From Macquaria australasica (Eukaryota > Chordata > Actinopteri > Centrarchiformes > Percichthyidae), in the NCBI GenBank assembly GCA_005408345.1, contig SEMN01000878.1, positions 62,001 through 126,000 of the forward strand: DNA of 64,000 nt, written 5' to 3'. Positions within the stretch are counted from its first letter, which is position 1. Each line of letters starts with the position of its first letter. The notes under the pieces are model-generated. The model did no database searches. It was given only the letters and a program-made list of their open reading frames with translations, and had not been told where the DNA came from. The position numbers and the translations under genes were made by a program. This document shows, piece by piece, positions 51,501-62,439 of this stretch.

Positions 51501-54500
51501 GTGGCTCAAGAGAGAGGCAGACCCTAGCCTGCACCCTATGATCGCTATAAAGGCCTACCTATTTTAAACTACTTAAATAAAGTCGTGGGAATGGGGTAAA
51601 ATATTATGGAAAAGTTTTGAAAATTATATAGATATATCTGTCTGCTGCTTTAATATTTTCTTCTATCTTCCCTGCTCATGGGTGTCAGACCTGGAGTGGA
51701 TATCCAAAGTGAGAGTGAACACACAGGCTGTCCTGAAGAGAGCTCAGCACATCCAAGGACAAAAGATCCCCAAGAAACAGTGGCAGGTAGAGCTCTCCTT
51801 TCACATATATCCAGTGTGTGTTACACTGTACACATATACATAACTATGCATTTATGTCTGTACCTGTATGCATATGTATGTTAATGTTTGTTTATTTTTC
51901 TCTTTTCTGTGCAAATGGCAATCCCAAAACAGATATCATTCATTAAAAATGTGGTCACTAATAAGCTAAACTAAATTAGTTCTATCACAGTACATGCAAT
52001 TTTAGTAAGCTTTCTGAAAAATCAATTAAGAAACTCTTTATAGGCCCAAGATAAAATAATCAGGAATGTCTGTTTTTTTGGCTGATCCAGCAAATTGAAA
52101 ATTTGAAACATTGCCCACACTGTCTATTACAGCCAGTGATATCAAGGGGATACCACAGTATTTAACAGTATGGCAAAATCAGTTGACAATTTTATATTGT
52201 CTCACAGTATATTTAATTGTACTGTGCAACCCTACAGACAATCTAAGAAAACAGATGGCACACTGGTTCTGCTCGAGGTTTCTACCTGTTAAAAGGGAGT
52301 TTTTCCTTGCCACTGTCACCTAGTGCTTGCTTATGGTGGGAATTGTTGGGTCTCTGTAAATATGAGAAGTCGGTCTAGACCTGCTCTATTCGAAAAAGTG
52401 CCCTGAGATAACTTTGTTATGATATGGCGCTAAATAAATTAAACTGAATTGAATTTAACTAATGTCCACACTGTTTGTTAGACAATGCATCTGACAGCAG
52501 TGAGATTTAGCACTGAAGATGAAGACAAACTAAAACTATTTGCTCTGATGCTGGGTGCCATTTCTATGTGTTTGTCCTGCAGGCTGCTTGGCTGCTGAAG
52601 GCTGTCACATGTATCGATCTGACAACTCTGGCTGGAGATGATACACCGTCCAACGTTCATCGGCTGTGTCTGAAAGCCATCCAGCCGGTCCGATACGACC
52701 TACTCAAGAAGATGGATATGCACAACAAAGGTCTGCTGCTGCTGCTGACACAACACATATTGACCAGGGTTCAGTCATTGTAGCTGGATTCTGCAACATA
52801 CTTTTAACTGTTATGGACACTGTGAGGTTTTAGTAGGTTGTTATGAATGTATTAAGAATGATTTATGAAATTAAAAGAAAAAAATAATTTAGCCTTTTGT
52901 TTAAACACGACTTGGAAAGCAAGTGATAAGGTCTGGAGCACACCGTTATAGTTAGAGCTTTTTAATAAGGTGCAGCCACTAACGTTTCAACATAAAGCAC
53001 ATGTTTTACTCCAGGCCTCATCACTCCAGATTATTACGCAAACCACAGGTAGAATGGAGTATTCAAATGTTTAACACATTATACTAAACTTGCAACTAAC
53101 AATCACTTTCGTTATTGATTAATCTTCTGATTATTTTCTTGATTAATGGATGAATGTTTTGGTCTATCAGATGTCCGATGAGATAAATGTCTCATTTTGT
53201 CCTACCAACAGTCCAAAACCCAAAGATATTCAGTTTACTATGATGTAAAACAGAGAAAAGCAGCAAATTGTTTCTGCATGAAAAATTTCAACAATTGATC
53301 AGTTCAATCAAAATGATTGCTATACATTATACAGGGTTCATACAAAGTATTGAAAGTTTGGAAAATGCTTAATTTTAACCGTTTGTTGTTGTTGATGTTT
53401 TCAAGGTTAGGAATTTGCTTAAATTTGAATATACTCCTTGAAAAATGCTTTATTTTCAACATAATGTGGTGTTTCATCATCTACACAATAACTCATGTAA
53501 ACCAAAAATCGTTTAATATTTGAAATGAAACGATCCCGTTGTCATATTTGTTTGTTGTCTCCTGGTATTTATAGTAACTATTTAGATGTGATGATAAAGG
53601 TGTCGAGAGCCTGGAAATCTTTGGTTTAGGTACCTTGAAAGAGCTTGGAAAGTGCTTGAATTGTACTCTTAAAAAGCTGCACGAACTCTGATTATACATA
53701 AAGACATAATACAGGTTTATTTGAGTCTTGTTTTCATAGTTTTGTCCATCATTTCTATCAGTAATAATAACATTGTACTCAACAAGTCAATAGCAGTGAT
53801 CTGGGAACATGGTGACATCACTAAAAAGACGTCAGGCAGGTCGAGAAACACGAGCAGTCAGACTATCAAATAGCAGACAGATTGTAGTAGTTAGTCAAAC
53901 TTATTTGGACGAGACAATGAAGACAAACGGTGAGCTTTCACCTCTGGAGCCTGTTCAGGATGTCAGACTCAGTTTAGACCTGAATTCAACCTACAGAGGG
54001 CGACACAGACCAGTTTATCACTATATGTTTTCTTCACTCCTCTGCTGCCTGTGTTGTGTTGTGTGTCAGGAGTCACTACAGCAGCAGTGTGTGTGTATCC
54101 ATCTCGTGTTGCTGATGCCGTCAAATCACTAAAAGCTGCCAACTCCAGCCTTCCTGTTGCCTCCGGTAAGTCACCTGAAACTAAATCACGCTTATTATAA
54201 CCCTTTACTGCCGGAATGAAATGAACAGTGAGCTGAAGTGTCTGTGACTGTGTATGTAGTGTACCTATTGAAAATGAAAAAGACTTGTATTGTGACACAC
54301 TGACTGTGTGTTCTCCTTCCTCTCCCAGTCGCCACTGGTTTCCCAGCAGGCCAGACACCACTGGAGACCCGCCTGCAGGAAGTCCGCATGGCAGTGGCTG
54401 ACGGTGCCACAGAGATCGACATTGTCATCAACCGGACACTCGCCCTCACAGGACAGTGGGAAGGTACACTGTGACCACATGACAAGAAAGATGCAGAAAG

Positions 54501-57500
54501 TAATTTTAGCACAGGTCACTCTGACTGTAGCCTGTAGGTCCACAATGATCAGCTTTGAGTTAAAAACTTAAGTTAAAAAAAAACAAAAACCTTTTAATCT
54601 AGATTTATTTACATCTGTGTTTTGGAGCTGGAATTTTTGTCATTTTATGTGAATGGCCCATCATTACAGGAGAAAAAGGAAACTGACTCTGCTCAAGGTT
54701 CATTTACTTGTTTTTCTTAGAACTTTGACTGTATCATCCGGTCATCATCAGCAGATGGCGTTACCCAGTTGTCATGGAACTGTAGATGTTCAAACTTTTT
54801 GTTATGCTGAGCACGTTTAGGACTTCTTATCCATGATGGTTAAAAGTTAAAATTTGAGCTTGACAGTTTCTGTTCATTTTTGACCTTGGAAATGGCAGTT
54901 GAAAAAACAATATCCACTCAAGGTCCACTTATTTGCTTGTTCTGGAACTTTTGATCATATCATATGGTCTTCATCAGCAGATGAAGGACCACGAGTGGAG
55001 ATTGTTTTGTCAACTGCTGTTTCCAATGTCAAGAATGAATTGTCAAGATCTGAGACATAAAAAAAGTGAGTCATTTTCCGTCACTTGGAGATCCTTTGGT
55101 TTGGAATCAGACTACAAACAACAAACCCCGCAGAAAACATGAAAACAATTTCTGCTACTTACTAAAAAGCAAAAATATATGTTTTATGTCAGGGCACTAT
55201 TATTTTTGTCTCACAGTGCTCCCGGTGACACTAAAGAACAAATACTAATCAGATCTTGAAAGGTTTTTGTTTATTTCTCAACTGATCACAACCGAAATTA
55301 TTGTTTTTTCTACTGTTGGTCTGTGTATTGAAAGACTTTTGTTCACATTTTGATCATGGTAAAGTATGTTTAGTATGTGTTTCCTGTCCACCTCTACAGC
55401 CATGTATGATGAGATCCGTCAGTTTCGGGAGGCCTGTGGTGACACCCACATGAAGACCATCCTGGCTATTGGAGAGCTGGGCACCTTCACCAATGTCTAC
55501 AAGGCCAGTCTGGTCGCCATGATGGCTGGTCAGTGTTGCCACAACTCATCAACCTGCTCTGACATGTTTCAGTGTGTCTGTCATAGTTTATGTATCTTCT
55601 ACATAAAGAAAATGTTCATTTAAATGGAATAGTTGGCATTCGTTTCAATTAACATTTAGTTAAGTCTGCAAGTCCTGGACAAGTCTTAAAATTTCTGAAT
55701 GAAACCAGTCATACCAAATGTTCTCTAATAGGTTATTTAGAAATAGTCAAACCTCTGGTTTCACAGCAGCAAACTGGCAGTAACGATCTATATCACTGCA
55801 GCAGTTTGTGTTTTGTCATTTGCACTGGCCCACACTGCCAAGCTGGGTGTCGCGATCCTGATGTGGGTGTATACGAATATTCCACTTGTCAGCAGTAGCT
55901 CCTGTCAGACAAATGTCTGTTGAATAGTAGAACACATCTTCTTCTGCCTTCATGAAATATATTAGGCATAATCATAACAAATTTGTTTAGGCTTGTTATT
56001 TTTATGCACACAGAATTAGAATTGGTTAAATAAGCTACTTAATGAATGAGATACTAAAGGCGTCTCTACACAAGAAGCGTTTCAGCCGGGCTTTTCATTT
56101 GTCCCTCTCACGCATGTTTGACAGAACATTTCTATTTTAATCAATTGAGCTGTCCACATATACGCAGATAAATGCAACAAAGTGTAATTTTAGGCCTCAA
56201 ATTTGTTTTCTTCGGTTTTCATGTGTAACTGCTGTATTTCCTCAAATAGTGACCTTTATTTACATGAACTGCAGAAGGTAACATGCCTTTATCTGAAGCA
56301 TGCTCGTATTAGATGCAGGCCTTAATTTCAAATTCCCTCTGTTTGATAAGTATAATTGGTCAAATTTTAAATACGAAGCCTCATTTTGATCTGTTCCCGT
56401 TTGCCCTGTTAAAGTTACTGCATTACGCTGTTACTTAACACTTCCTGTATCAGTTTCAAATTAAAAGCCATTTAGTGTTTCAGTGGACAGAAACCCTTAC
56501 CCTTCATCTCTTAACAAGGCTTTTATTGTTAAACATTTGCAGTAAACGTGGAAAACTCATTGCCTTGAAAGGTTCCCATACGGCGCTTGAAATGTAGCTA
56601 ATGCCATCTTGTGGCGCTTGTATGTTACTACAACATACAGTTTGGCTGAGACATTAACACACATACACCTGCAGTGACTGAAATCGTACAAGAACACTTT
56701 AGATGAGTAATCCAGAACAACAGTGTTGAAAATAGCATGATTATATTGTTGAATTGATTAAATGAAAGCGATGGAAATATACATTATGCTTACCGTAGTG
56801 CACATAATATGACAGTTTATCCAACCTTGTTTTTTCCCCGGCCTATATTGGGGGCCGTCCTTTATTTGTTCGTGTCGACCACATCCCTGTCCATTACTGG
56901 AGATCCGGCTTTTACTCGACTACTGGTTTTTATTTGAGGAAATACGGTACATTGATTGTGTATTGGGCTTTGAGCGCTGCCAAAACATGGGTAACCTACA
57001 TTCAATACTGTGCCTGTATAGACACAGATGGGATATAAGCTGCTGCTGCTCTGCTAACGTGCTGCTCATGCTACGCCTCCTGTGTAGAGACAGAGTAAGA
57101 CAGTATAGTTCCTTATAGTCTGCTGATGGAGCAAGTGTTTCTCCTCAGATTCCTGTCAGCAGCTGGAGGTAAAGATTACTTTGTTTGCAGGCTGATGGAT
57201 CTCTGTGGTGAACTCAAATGTTCCAGCTAAACTTCTGTTAAACTGTGATGAGGTTCATGATAGACAAAGTTCACTATATTTAATCAGATCTACCTTTTCA
57301 GTTTTGTTACCGCCGGCTTTGCACAAACCACTGTACCACACAGTTATGAAAAGAGAGGCTGCAGTCTTGAAGAAGCCACCATGCGTGTATTTCGGCTGTT
57401 AACTGGAAGCCGTTTTTTCTTTTTGTGATAACATTGCTCTGATTTTCATGTAGCACTAAAGAGGTTTTAAAAAGTCTAAAGTCTGAATGGCAAACCTGAC

Positions 57501-57532
57501 GAGTGGAGCTCTCCCTCTCTCAAGCGCACGCA

Positions 57533-57598
<66 letters not shown>

Positions 57599-60246
57599 GC
57601 TTAACCAGCCATCACATAATAAGCAGATTACAGAACCAAATTGTCAGGGGCTCTGATAGAGATCATTATTAAAATGCATTGCTTTTGTCGCCACACTCAC
57701 TCCTTAATCTCCCCTTGTTCCTATGAATTGCATATGAGATTCCTGAAATTGAATGATAATTTCACCTATTAATCTCTGATGCAGGCTATTTTACTCTGCT
57801 GTTCTCCGCCAGTATCCCCCTGCCCACGCAAATGAATAGAGCTTCATTACCGCCACCCGCATTTAATAACCGTTATCCATTATCTGGTAATTAAGACTCC
57901 CCATAACGAATCTTAAGGATTATGCCAGTTTGAGGACGAGGGGAGAGAGGCTGAAAAAAAGACCTGACTGAAAAAATACATAGAACATGTCTTTAATGAA
58001 CTGGAAAATGTTCATCTTGCTCTGTTCAGTAATGAACAGTCATTATACACCAGGGAAGCAGAAGGGCTGATTTTTTTTTTCTTTCTTTCCTACAGCCCGC
58101 AGTTTGTGGGTAATCTATTAAAGAGCGTCATTTTGTCTTCTATTTTTATCAGGAAAGCTGATAAAACATAATTGGCTGTGAAGGAAAAATGAAGGATTTT
58201 ATTGATGAGCTTGCAGCTGCCCTCTGTTAGCCATCGGCAGCAGCATATGTTCTTGTCTGGCCAGGCCAGACTGTCAGAGTAATGCCCTGTCCATCCTGTC
58301 TCTGCACCCTCACACCAACACGGTGTTGCTGACTTTGCTTCCCTACTATAGCAGCTCATCTCATGTTGAACTTTGAATGTACAGCAGCTGAATAGAAAAC
58401 ATATGAATGATTGACCACAACATGACAATATCTGCTGGACTGCATCACATGCTCCACTCTGTGTTGCTGTGTTGAAGACCACATGTCACATGTTTAAACC
58501 CGACAGGTTCGGACTTCATCAAGACTTCCACAGGAAAGGAGGCTGTCAATGCTACTTACCCTGTCGCAATAGTGATGGTGAGAGCCATCCGTGACTACTT
58601 TTTGTGTACAGGCTACAAGGTACAGTACTTACTCCTGCCTTTCTGTAGGTTGTGAATATTTTCTGGTTAATGAGGAGAATGGAAAGTGGGCCATACACTG
58701 TAGATTAGCTGCATGGTGGTTGTCTTCTCTACTAGCCGAATTGTCTAATTGTCTAATAGAAACCGTAGGATTTTAAATGGCAGGGACTTAAATCTGCTCA
58801 ATTTCAGTAATTAGATGCACCAATGTCTGTGGAGATTAGGACCAAAAATCTCCACAAACCTTAAAACAAGCACTTGCATTGTTGTCTTCAAATTTATCAA
58901 ACCCTCACGCAGTATACACACATTGTTCTGTAAATGTGTCTCATGCAAACTATGTCTTGATAAAAATACAAAGAGTTAAAGTCAAGTTTTTTTATTTCAT
59001 TATTACAAATAGTGACAACAAACACAAGAGGGACTTCCCTCTACTCCCCACACTGTAGACTAGACAATTGCATGCTGTTATACACATTTATCATGGCAGT
59101 AGGTGGATTAAAGCAGTGTTTTGTTTGCAGACAGTTTGTGTTTAAATTTTAGTATTTAATGTATATCAATAATAACCAAGATTATTGTTAAGACATTTTC
59201 ATATCATTACTTGCCTAACATGTTCACACCCTTATTTAACCTGGTTTAACCAGAAATGTCAGTTACCACCTAATTTCTCTGAAATTGAATTAATGATTCT
59301 GTAATGTGTGCACACTGTTGCATAACTAACTGCATTTTAGTGTCAACTGTATGTTAATAAGTGTGATGATTGATATGCTAGGAAGAATAAACTCTACATC
59401 TGTTTAATGTTCTTGACCACACTAGAACACACTGCTACAGTAAAACACACCCAGTCCAGCATGGTATAATCGATGGAGGTATACATGGTACCATGTTATG
59501 TAGAAAGAAGTTTCCTCATTTTTTTAAATTTTGTTTGTGCTTGTGCATCATTTATACATTTTATTTTGCTTTTTTAAAACAATATTCCCATTCCCTGTTT
59601 TTGTTATTAAGCACACTGGCAAAAACTTGATTTGTGTGTTCAAAACACATGATTTTTGAGAAAGCATGTGTATTCACACAGCATCTTGTAATATGCTCCT
59701 CCAAGTCTGGAACAATTCTCCCTGTGTGTTCTGTGTTCTGGTATCAAGGTGTTAATTACGTTGAGCAAATGGGACATGGCTTCAAATGAAAATTACATTA
59801 CTTTTTTCTACATAGCAGGTAAACTATTATAGTAATGAAACCCTTGATTCTTAGAGTCTGATCATGCTTTAAATGAAGTATGTCCAGTTGACAGAGGTGT
59901 ATGTGTTCCCTCAGGTGGGCTTTAAGCCAGCAGGGGGGATCCGGATGGCTCAGGAGTCTCTGCTGTGGCTTACTCTGATCAAAGAGGAGCTGGGCAATGC
60001 CTGGCTCTGCCCTCTCCTGTTCCGCCTGGGAGCCAGCAGCCTGTTGGCTGACATCGAGAGGCAGGTGGGGACTCAAAAAAAAAACAGACACACACACACA
60101 CACACACACACACAGTACTTTTTCCATACCTTACTTTTCTGCATATGAGTACGTTTTTTGTTTTTTTTCATTTGTTCCTGTCGTTACAGATCTACCATCA
60201 CGTGACTGGACAGTATGCAGCCTATCATGAGCTGCCTATGGCCTGA
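48529..60246 (+). CDS. dera: deoxyribose-phosphate aldolase, complete nine-exon gene
   Basis: DERA (EC 4.1.2.4) splits 2-deoxy-D-ribose 5-phosphate into glyceraldehyde 3-phosphate and acetaldehyde in deoxynucleoside breakdown. It is a cytosolic class I aldolase of TIM-barrel fold. Coding exons: 48529-48559, 51689-51786, 52583-52730, 54070-54165, 54329-54463, 55400-55528, 58507-58619, 59915-60064, 60190-60246. The total is 957 nt or 318 residues, the length I know for the human enzyme. All introns are GT-AG and in phase. Key residues: Schiff-base lysine K218 in SDFIKTSTGKE, acid-base K254 in VGFKPAGGIR, and D155 in GATEIDIVIN. The start MSARNPGTKLDLEWISKVRV matches the vertebrate N-terminus. 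The poly(A) signal is at 60445. No damage seen. Confidence 0.98.
48560..50140. other. dera intron 1, left part
   Basis: No ORF or repeat with recognisable family; ordinary AT-rich intron sequence. Confidence 0.4.
50148..50212. repeat. (GT)n-(TA)n-(CA)n foldback microsatellite
   Basis: A GT run, a short TA block and a CA run form an inverted simple repeat at the left border of the Tc1 element. Confidence 0.9.
50213..51290 (+). mobile_element. Tc1-like transposon remnant in dera intron 1
   Basis: Tc1/mariner element in the same orientation as dera. Transposase frames cover 50330-51290. It is bordered by microsatellites (CA/TA left, TACA/GTAT at 51283-51342 right) and terminal inverted repeats are not recognisable. 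Confidence 0.8.
50330..51290 (+). pseudogene. Tc1-like transposase, frameshifted, catalytic motif deleted
   Basis: ATG at 50330: MGKCKDVSDFDKGQIVMARR, then SISKTAVLVGCCRSAVVSTY, a paired-type helix-turn-helix. After a small deletion and shift near 50505 come ATVAQIAEKVNAGSDRKVSE, QWKKVAWSDGSRFLLHHVDG (first catalytic D), HVDVTLTHITYLNIVADN, then SGLFQQDNAPCHTAKMVQEW (second D), and FRGLVESMPRRARAVL at the end. The DDE third-residue block (normally PPNSPDLNPIE between EFKVL and HLWDVL) is lost: the DNA goes from 'aaggtgttg' directly to 'aacatctgtggg' at about 51117. Several frameshifts exist in addition, so no active transposase can be made. Confidence 0.85.
51283..51342. repeat. (GTAT)n/(TACA)n microsatellite
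   Basis: Inverted simple repeat at the right border of the Tc1 remnant. Confidence 0.9.
51689..51786 (+). CDS. dera: dera exon 2
   Basis: 98 nt, DLEWISKVRVNTQAVLKRAQ to QWQ; acceptor gtgtcag, donor gtagag. Intron 1 is 3.1 kb and holds the Tc1 remnant. Confidence 0.96.
52236..52457 (+). mobile_element. L2 LINE tail in dera intron 2
   Basis: The only + strand copy of the bare tail: 'tctgctcgaggtttctacctg', 'ggtctagacctgctctattcg', 'ataactttgttatgatatgg', ending 'aactgaattgaattt', the ATTGA end. 5'-truncated. Confidence 0.85.
52583..52730 (+). CDS. dera: dera exon 3
   Basis: 148 nt, AAWLLKAVTCIDLTTLAGDD to DMHNK. The donor is gtctgc, weak for a GT site, but the next exon restores the frame. 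Confidence 0.96.
54070..54165 (+). CDS. dera: dera exon 4
   Basis: 96 nt, GVTTAAVCVYPSRVADAVKS to LPVAS; acceptor tgtcag, donor gtaagt. Contains the VCVYP barrel strand. Confidence 0.97.
54329..54463 (+). CDS. dera: dera exon 5
   Basis: 135 nt, VATGFPAGQTPLETRLQEVR to GQWE. Carries ATGFPAG, a substrate-binding loop, and the D155 proton-relay residue. Confidence 0.98.
54660..54990 (+). repeat. diverged tandem duplication in dera intron 5
   Basis: 'gctcaaggttcatttacttg...gaactttgactgtatcatccggtcatcatcagcagatgg' (about 54692-54760) reappears as 'actcaaggtccacttatttg...gaacttttgatcatatcatatggtcttcatcagcagatga' (about 54916-54985). Confidence 0.8.
55400..55528 (+). CDS. dera: dera exon 6
   Basis: 129 nt, AMYDEIRQFREACGDTHMKT to SLVAMMA; acceptor ctacag, donor gtcagt. 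Confidence 0.97.
55640..56230. other. dera intron 6, left part
   Basis: No recognisable feature. Confidence 0.35.
56233..56947. mobile_element. 715-bp inverted-repeat element in dera intron 6
   Basis: The ends TGTATTTCCTCAAATA (56232) and TATTTGAGGAAATACGG (ending about 56949) are inverted copies. The sub-terminal parts talk of 'ctttatttac' and 'tactggtttttattt'. The right half is present again, inverted, at 29690-29990. Non-coding, so a non-autonomous DNA element. Confidence 0.7.
57535..57594. repeat. (CA)n microsatellite, about 27 units
   Basis: Long uninterrupted CA run in dera intron 6, starting with CGCACG variants. Likely polymorphic. Confidence 0.97.
58507..58619 (+). CDS. dera: dera exon 7 (Schiff-base lysine)
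   Basis: 113 nt, GSDFIKTSTGKEAVNATYPV to GYK. K218 forms the enzyme-substrate imine. An internal GTGAGA at 58578 looks like a strong cryptic donor. Confidence 0.98.
58620..59914. other. dera intron 7
   Basis: 1.3 kb AT-rich intron without a recognisable repeat or gene. Confidence 0.6.
59915..60064 (+). CDS. dera: dera exon 8
   Basis: 150 nt, VGFKPAGGIRMAQESLLWLT to DIERQ. K254 and the GGIR phosphate-binding loop are here. Donor gtgggg, followed by a CA microsatellite. Confidence 0.98.
60089..60114. repeat. (CA)n microsatellite
   Basis: Thirteen CA units in dera intron 8, 25 nt after the donor site of exon 8. Confidence 0.95.
60190..60246 (+). CDS. dera: dera exon 9 (stop)
   Basis: 57 nt, IYHHVTGQYAAYHELPMA and TGA. 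C-terminal Y residues are present, as in active DERA, where a C-terminal tyrosine assists catalysis. Confidence 0.97.
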   Translation: MYHHVTGQYAAYHELPMA

Positions 60247-60444
60247 AGCTGTGGACTTTCGGTTTTGATGACCAATCAGAACTTTAGACTCACCACACAT
60301 GCCTATCACCACACTCATGTTCAGTGCTCTGACTGAAGACTGGGACCAATGTTTTCACACAGTGAAAACAGGTTTTATTGCTCTGTAGTAGTACACTAAT
60401 GTGCTCTTACAGACTGAGTACTTATGAAGAAATACAAACAGGTG

Positions 60445-60450
60445 AATAAA
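60445..60450 (+). terminator. dera: dera poly(A) signal
   Basis: AATAAA 199 nt after the stop codon, the first canonical signal downstream; predicted cleavage near 60465-60480. Confidence 0.8.
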
Positions 60451-60688
60451 CTTTTAAGTCTTTATTTGGACTGTTACTTTACTCTGGGCAGGACTGACCA
60501 TCTCCCAGCACTGGTCCTAACTCTGACACAACAAATTTGCCCATCTCACTGTTAGCTTTTAGCTGATTTAACTGGTGGCTCAAGTCCCATTCTTCATTTC
60601 CACTATCTTTATAACTGGTATAACTGTCAGTTATTCAGACATACTTTAATGACCCTAAGAAAACTATTAGTATCTGAGATGCTAATAG

Positions 60689-60735
60689 TGATAGGCCAAT
60701 ATCGGCCGATTTTAGCAGCCGATATTGGCCTATCA
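60689..60735. repeat. 18-bp perfect hairpin downstream of dera
   Basis: TGATAGGCCAATATCGGC (60689-60706) and its exact complement (60718-60735), 11-nt loop, followed by 'atatcggtatcgccgatatg', a second short palindrome. This style of sequence recurs in fish genomes, so a MITE remnant is likely. Confidence 0.8.
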
Positions 60736-61060
60736 CAGACATATCGGTATCGCCGATATGAATTAATATATTTTTTTTTTACAGAACATAATGTAGAAAA
60801 AGATGCTTGGTGTAATTTAGGAATGGTATTATCACATAGTTTGTCCAGCAGAGAGCACTCCGACTCCATTGTTTACAATACTCTCAGTACTGTCTGCAGC
60901 ACATGTGTTCGCATCAAAGCTGAGCAGACGGTGGTGCGGAGTCAAGCGGTGTCTTCACGGTAAGTTGCTAACTAGTTTGTGAAATACATTGCTGAAAAGT
61001 TAATAAACAATGACGCCATCATTTTCCCTTTTCAATATAACTCTAATATAACCTTGTCCC

Positions 61061-62431
61061 CAGTGGCGTTATAAAACAAATTGGTGGTGCACCAACCACT
61101 TCAATAGATTCAATAGAGGCTACATACCAGGAAAACTGCATTACTACAGCCATGCATGGACCCATGACTTGTTTTTTTTTTAACATGTCATAAGTCCATG
61201 CATGGCTCCACAAAACACTTTTAACAACAATGGCTTGCTTCTAGCAGACTACACATGCACAGAGGAGAAGAGAGAGAGAGAGAGTGTGTGTGTGTGAGAG
61301 ATTGGGTGGGTGGGTGTGTGTGAGAGAGAAAGAGAAGGAGAGCAATTATACAAGTTACATTACCACTGTCAGAAGCCTAAATTAAGAATGCAATATTCCA
61401 TCATCATAAGCAGACACAACCAAGCTCAGAACAAATGAGCCTACAGGGCCATAAGCGAACAGTAAAGAGCTGAACATCACTGAAGGACACAACGAAGCAC
61501 ATAGACAATTTTTTAGAGATACAGATCCATTCTGACAACAACCTTAATAGATGGATACACTGACACTCGTCACCATCTATATCATTCGATTCAGCACAAC
61601 AAATATGACCAATGCACGGACCAGCACCACAAAGGCAGTATGATAAAATATGCTTTCACTCACCAAAGCTGAGGGCTCACTTGAAGAGAAAGGTGGCACT
61701 GCGATTCTTCCTCTGGGCAAACTTCTCAATGACTTTGGGGATGTAGCTGCTGAATCAGCTGGCTTTTGATGAACAGCATGGCCAATATTGAGTCGCAGCT
61801 GCCCCATTGGATTGCGACTGAAAGTTGTTATCCTCTTCAAGGTGGAAAAGTTCCTCTCTTTAAGCAAAGTGACAGTCTTAAAAGCATCTTCTAAGTTCTC
61901 ATGGATGGATATTAACAGACAGGGCCGCCTTAACAGTATGAAGCTCAGTGTGGCGTTACAGAGTGGTCAGCTCAGATTTGTATGCACTGTCAATTTGGGC
62001 AGCAACGTTTAACCTCAAGTAAGCCCAATTTCACAGCATTGTCAAGATGACTCCCGCTGCTCTCATGTTTTGCAATCCTCTCAGAAAGATGTTTCAAATC
62101 TTTGTAACCAGTCCTTGACCAAGTACAATCTTCTCCAAACAGAAGAGGGCCTTCTTTTGCATTCTGTTAGCCACTTTTTCTTAGAAAACCAGTCCACATT
62201 AAACCCGCAGTTAATTTTACCAGCAGTTCCCGTGGCTACGTACAATATACATTGCTTTGTGAGAGAGGGGCTAGCCCCACATTCACGCCACCATAGGACT
62301 ACTGCGGACACAAATTCGGAGAACGCAGTCTGAAGCAGCAAGGCAGGGACCAATAAAGATGAACTAAAATCTATTCATATACTATTCATATACAATATGC
62401 CCCACCTGCCCCAAATGACCAGTCACCACTG
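61061..62431 (-). mobile_element. non-autonomous hAT element with 8-bp target duplication
   Basis: The left end is CAGTGGCG (61061) and the right end CACCACTG (ending 62431), giving an inverted CAGTGGYG terminus. The flanks are CTTGTCCC (61053-61060) and CCTGTCCC (62432-62439), 7 of 8 identical, as expected for hAT. The interior carries two pieces of a hAT transposase on the - strand and a GA/GT microsatellite (61270-61340). Length 1371 bp. Confidence 0.75.
61570..62353 (-). pseudogene. internally deleted hAT transposase (DUF4371/ZMYM-like type)
   Basis: N-terminal piece (62353-62050): KINCGFNVDWFSKKKWLTEC, LVKDWLQRFETSF and then ERIAKHESSGSHLDNAVKLG. This matches the TTF-type finger region (C...GFxDW...RIxxHExSxxH) of DUF4371-type hAT proteins. 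C-terminal piece (about 61900-61570): LKERNFSTLKRITTFSRNPM followed by GQLRLNIGHAV, the hAT dimerisation segment (FSxLKRIKTxxRxxMxxxRL). The catalytic middle is absent and the junction carries stops, so the product is dead. Confidence 0.65.
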
Positions 62432-62439
62432 CCTGTCCC

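Noticed and set aside
54195..54543. 92-105 codon - strand ORFs over dera exon 5
   Set aside because: Shadows of a conserved sense exon.
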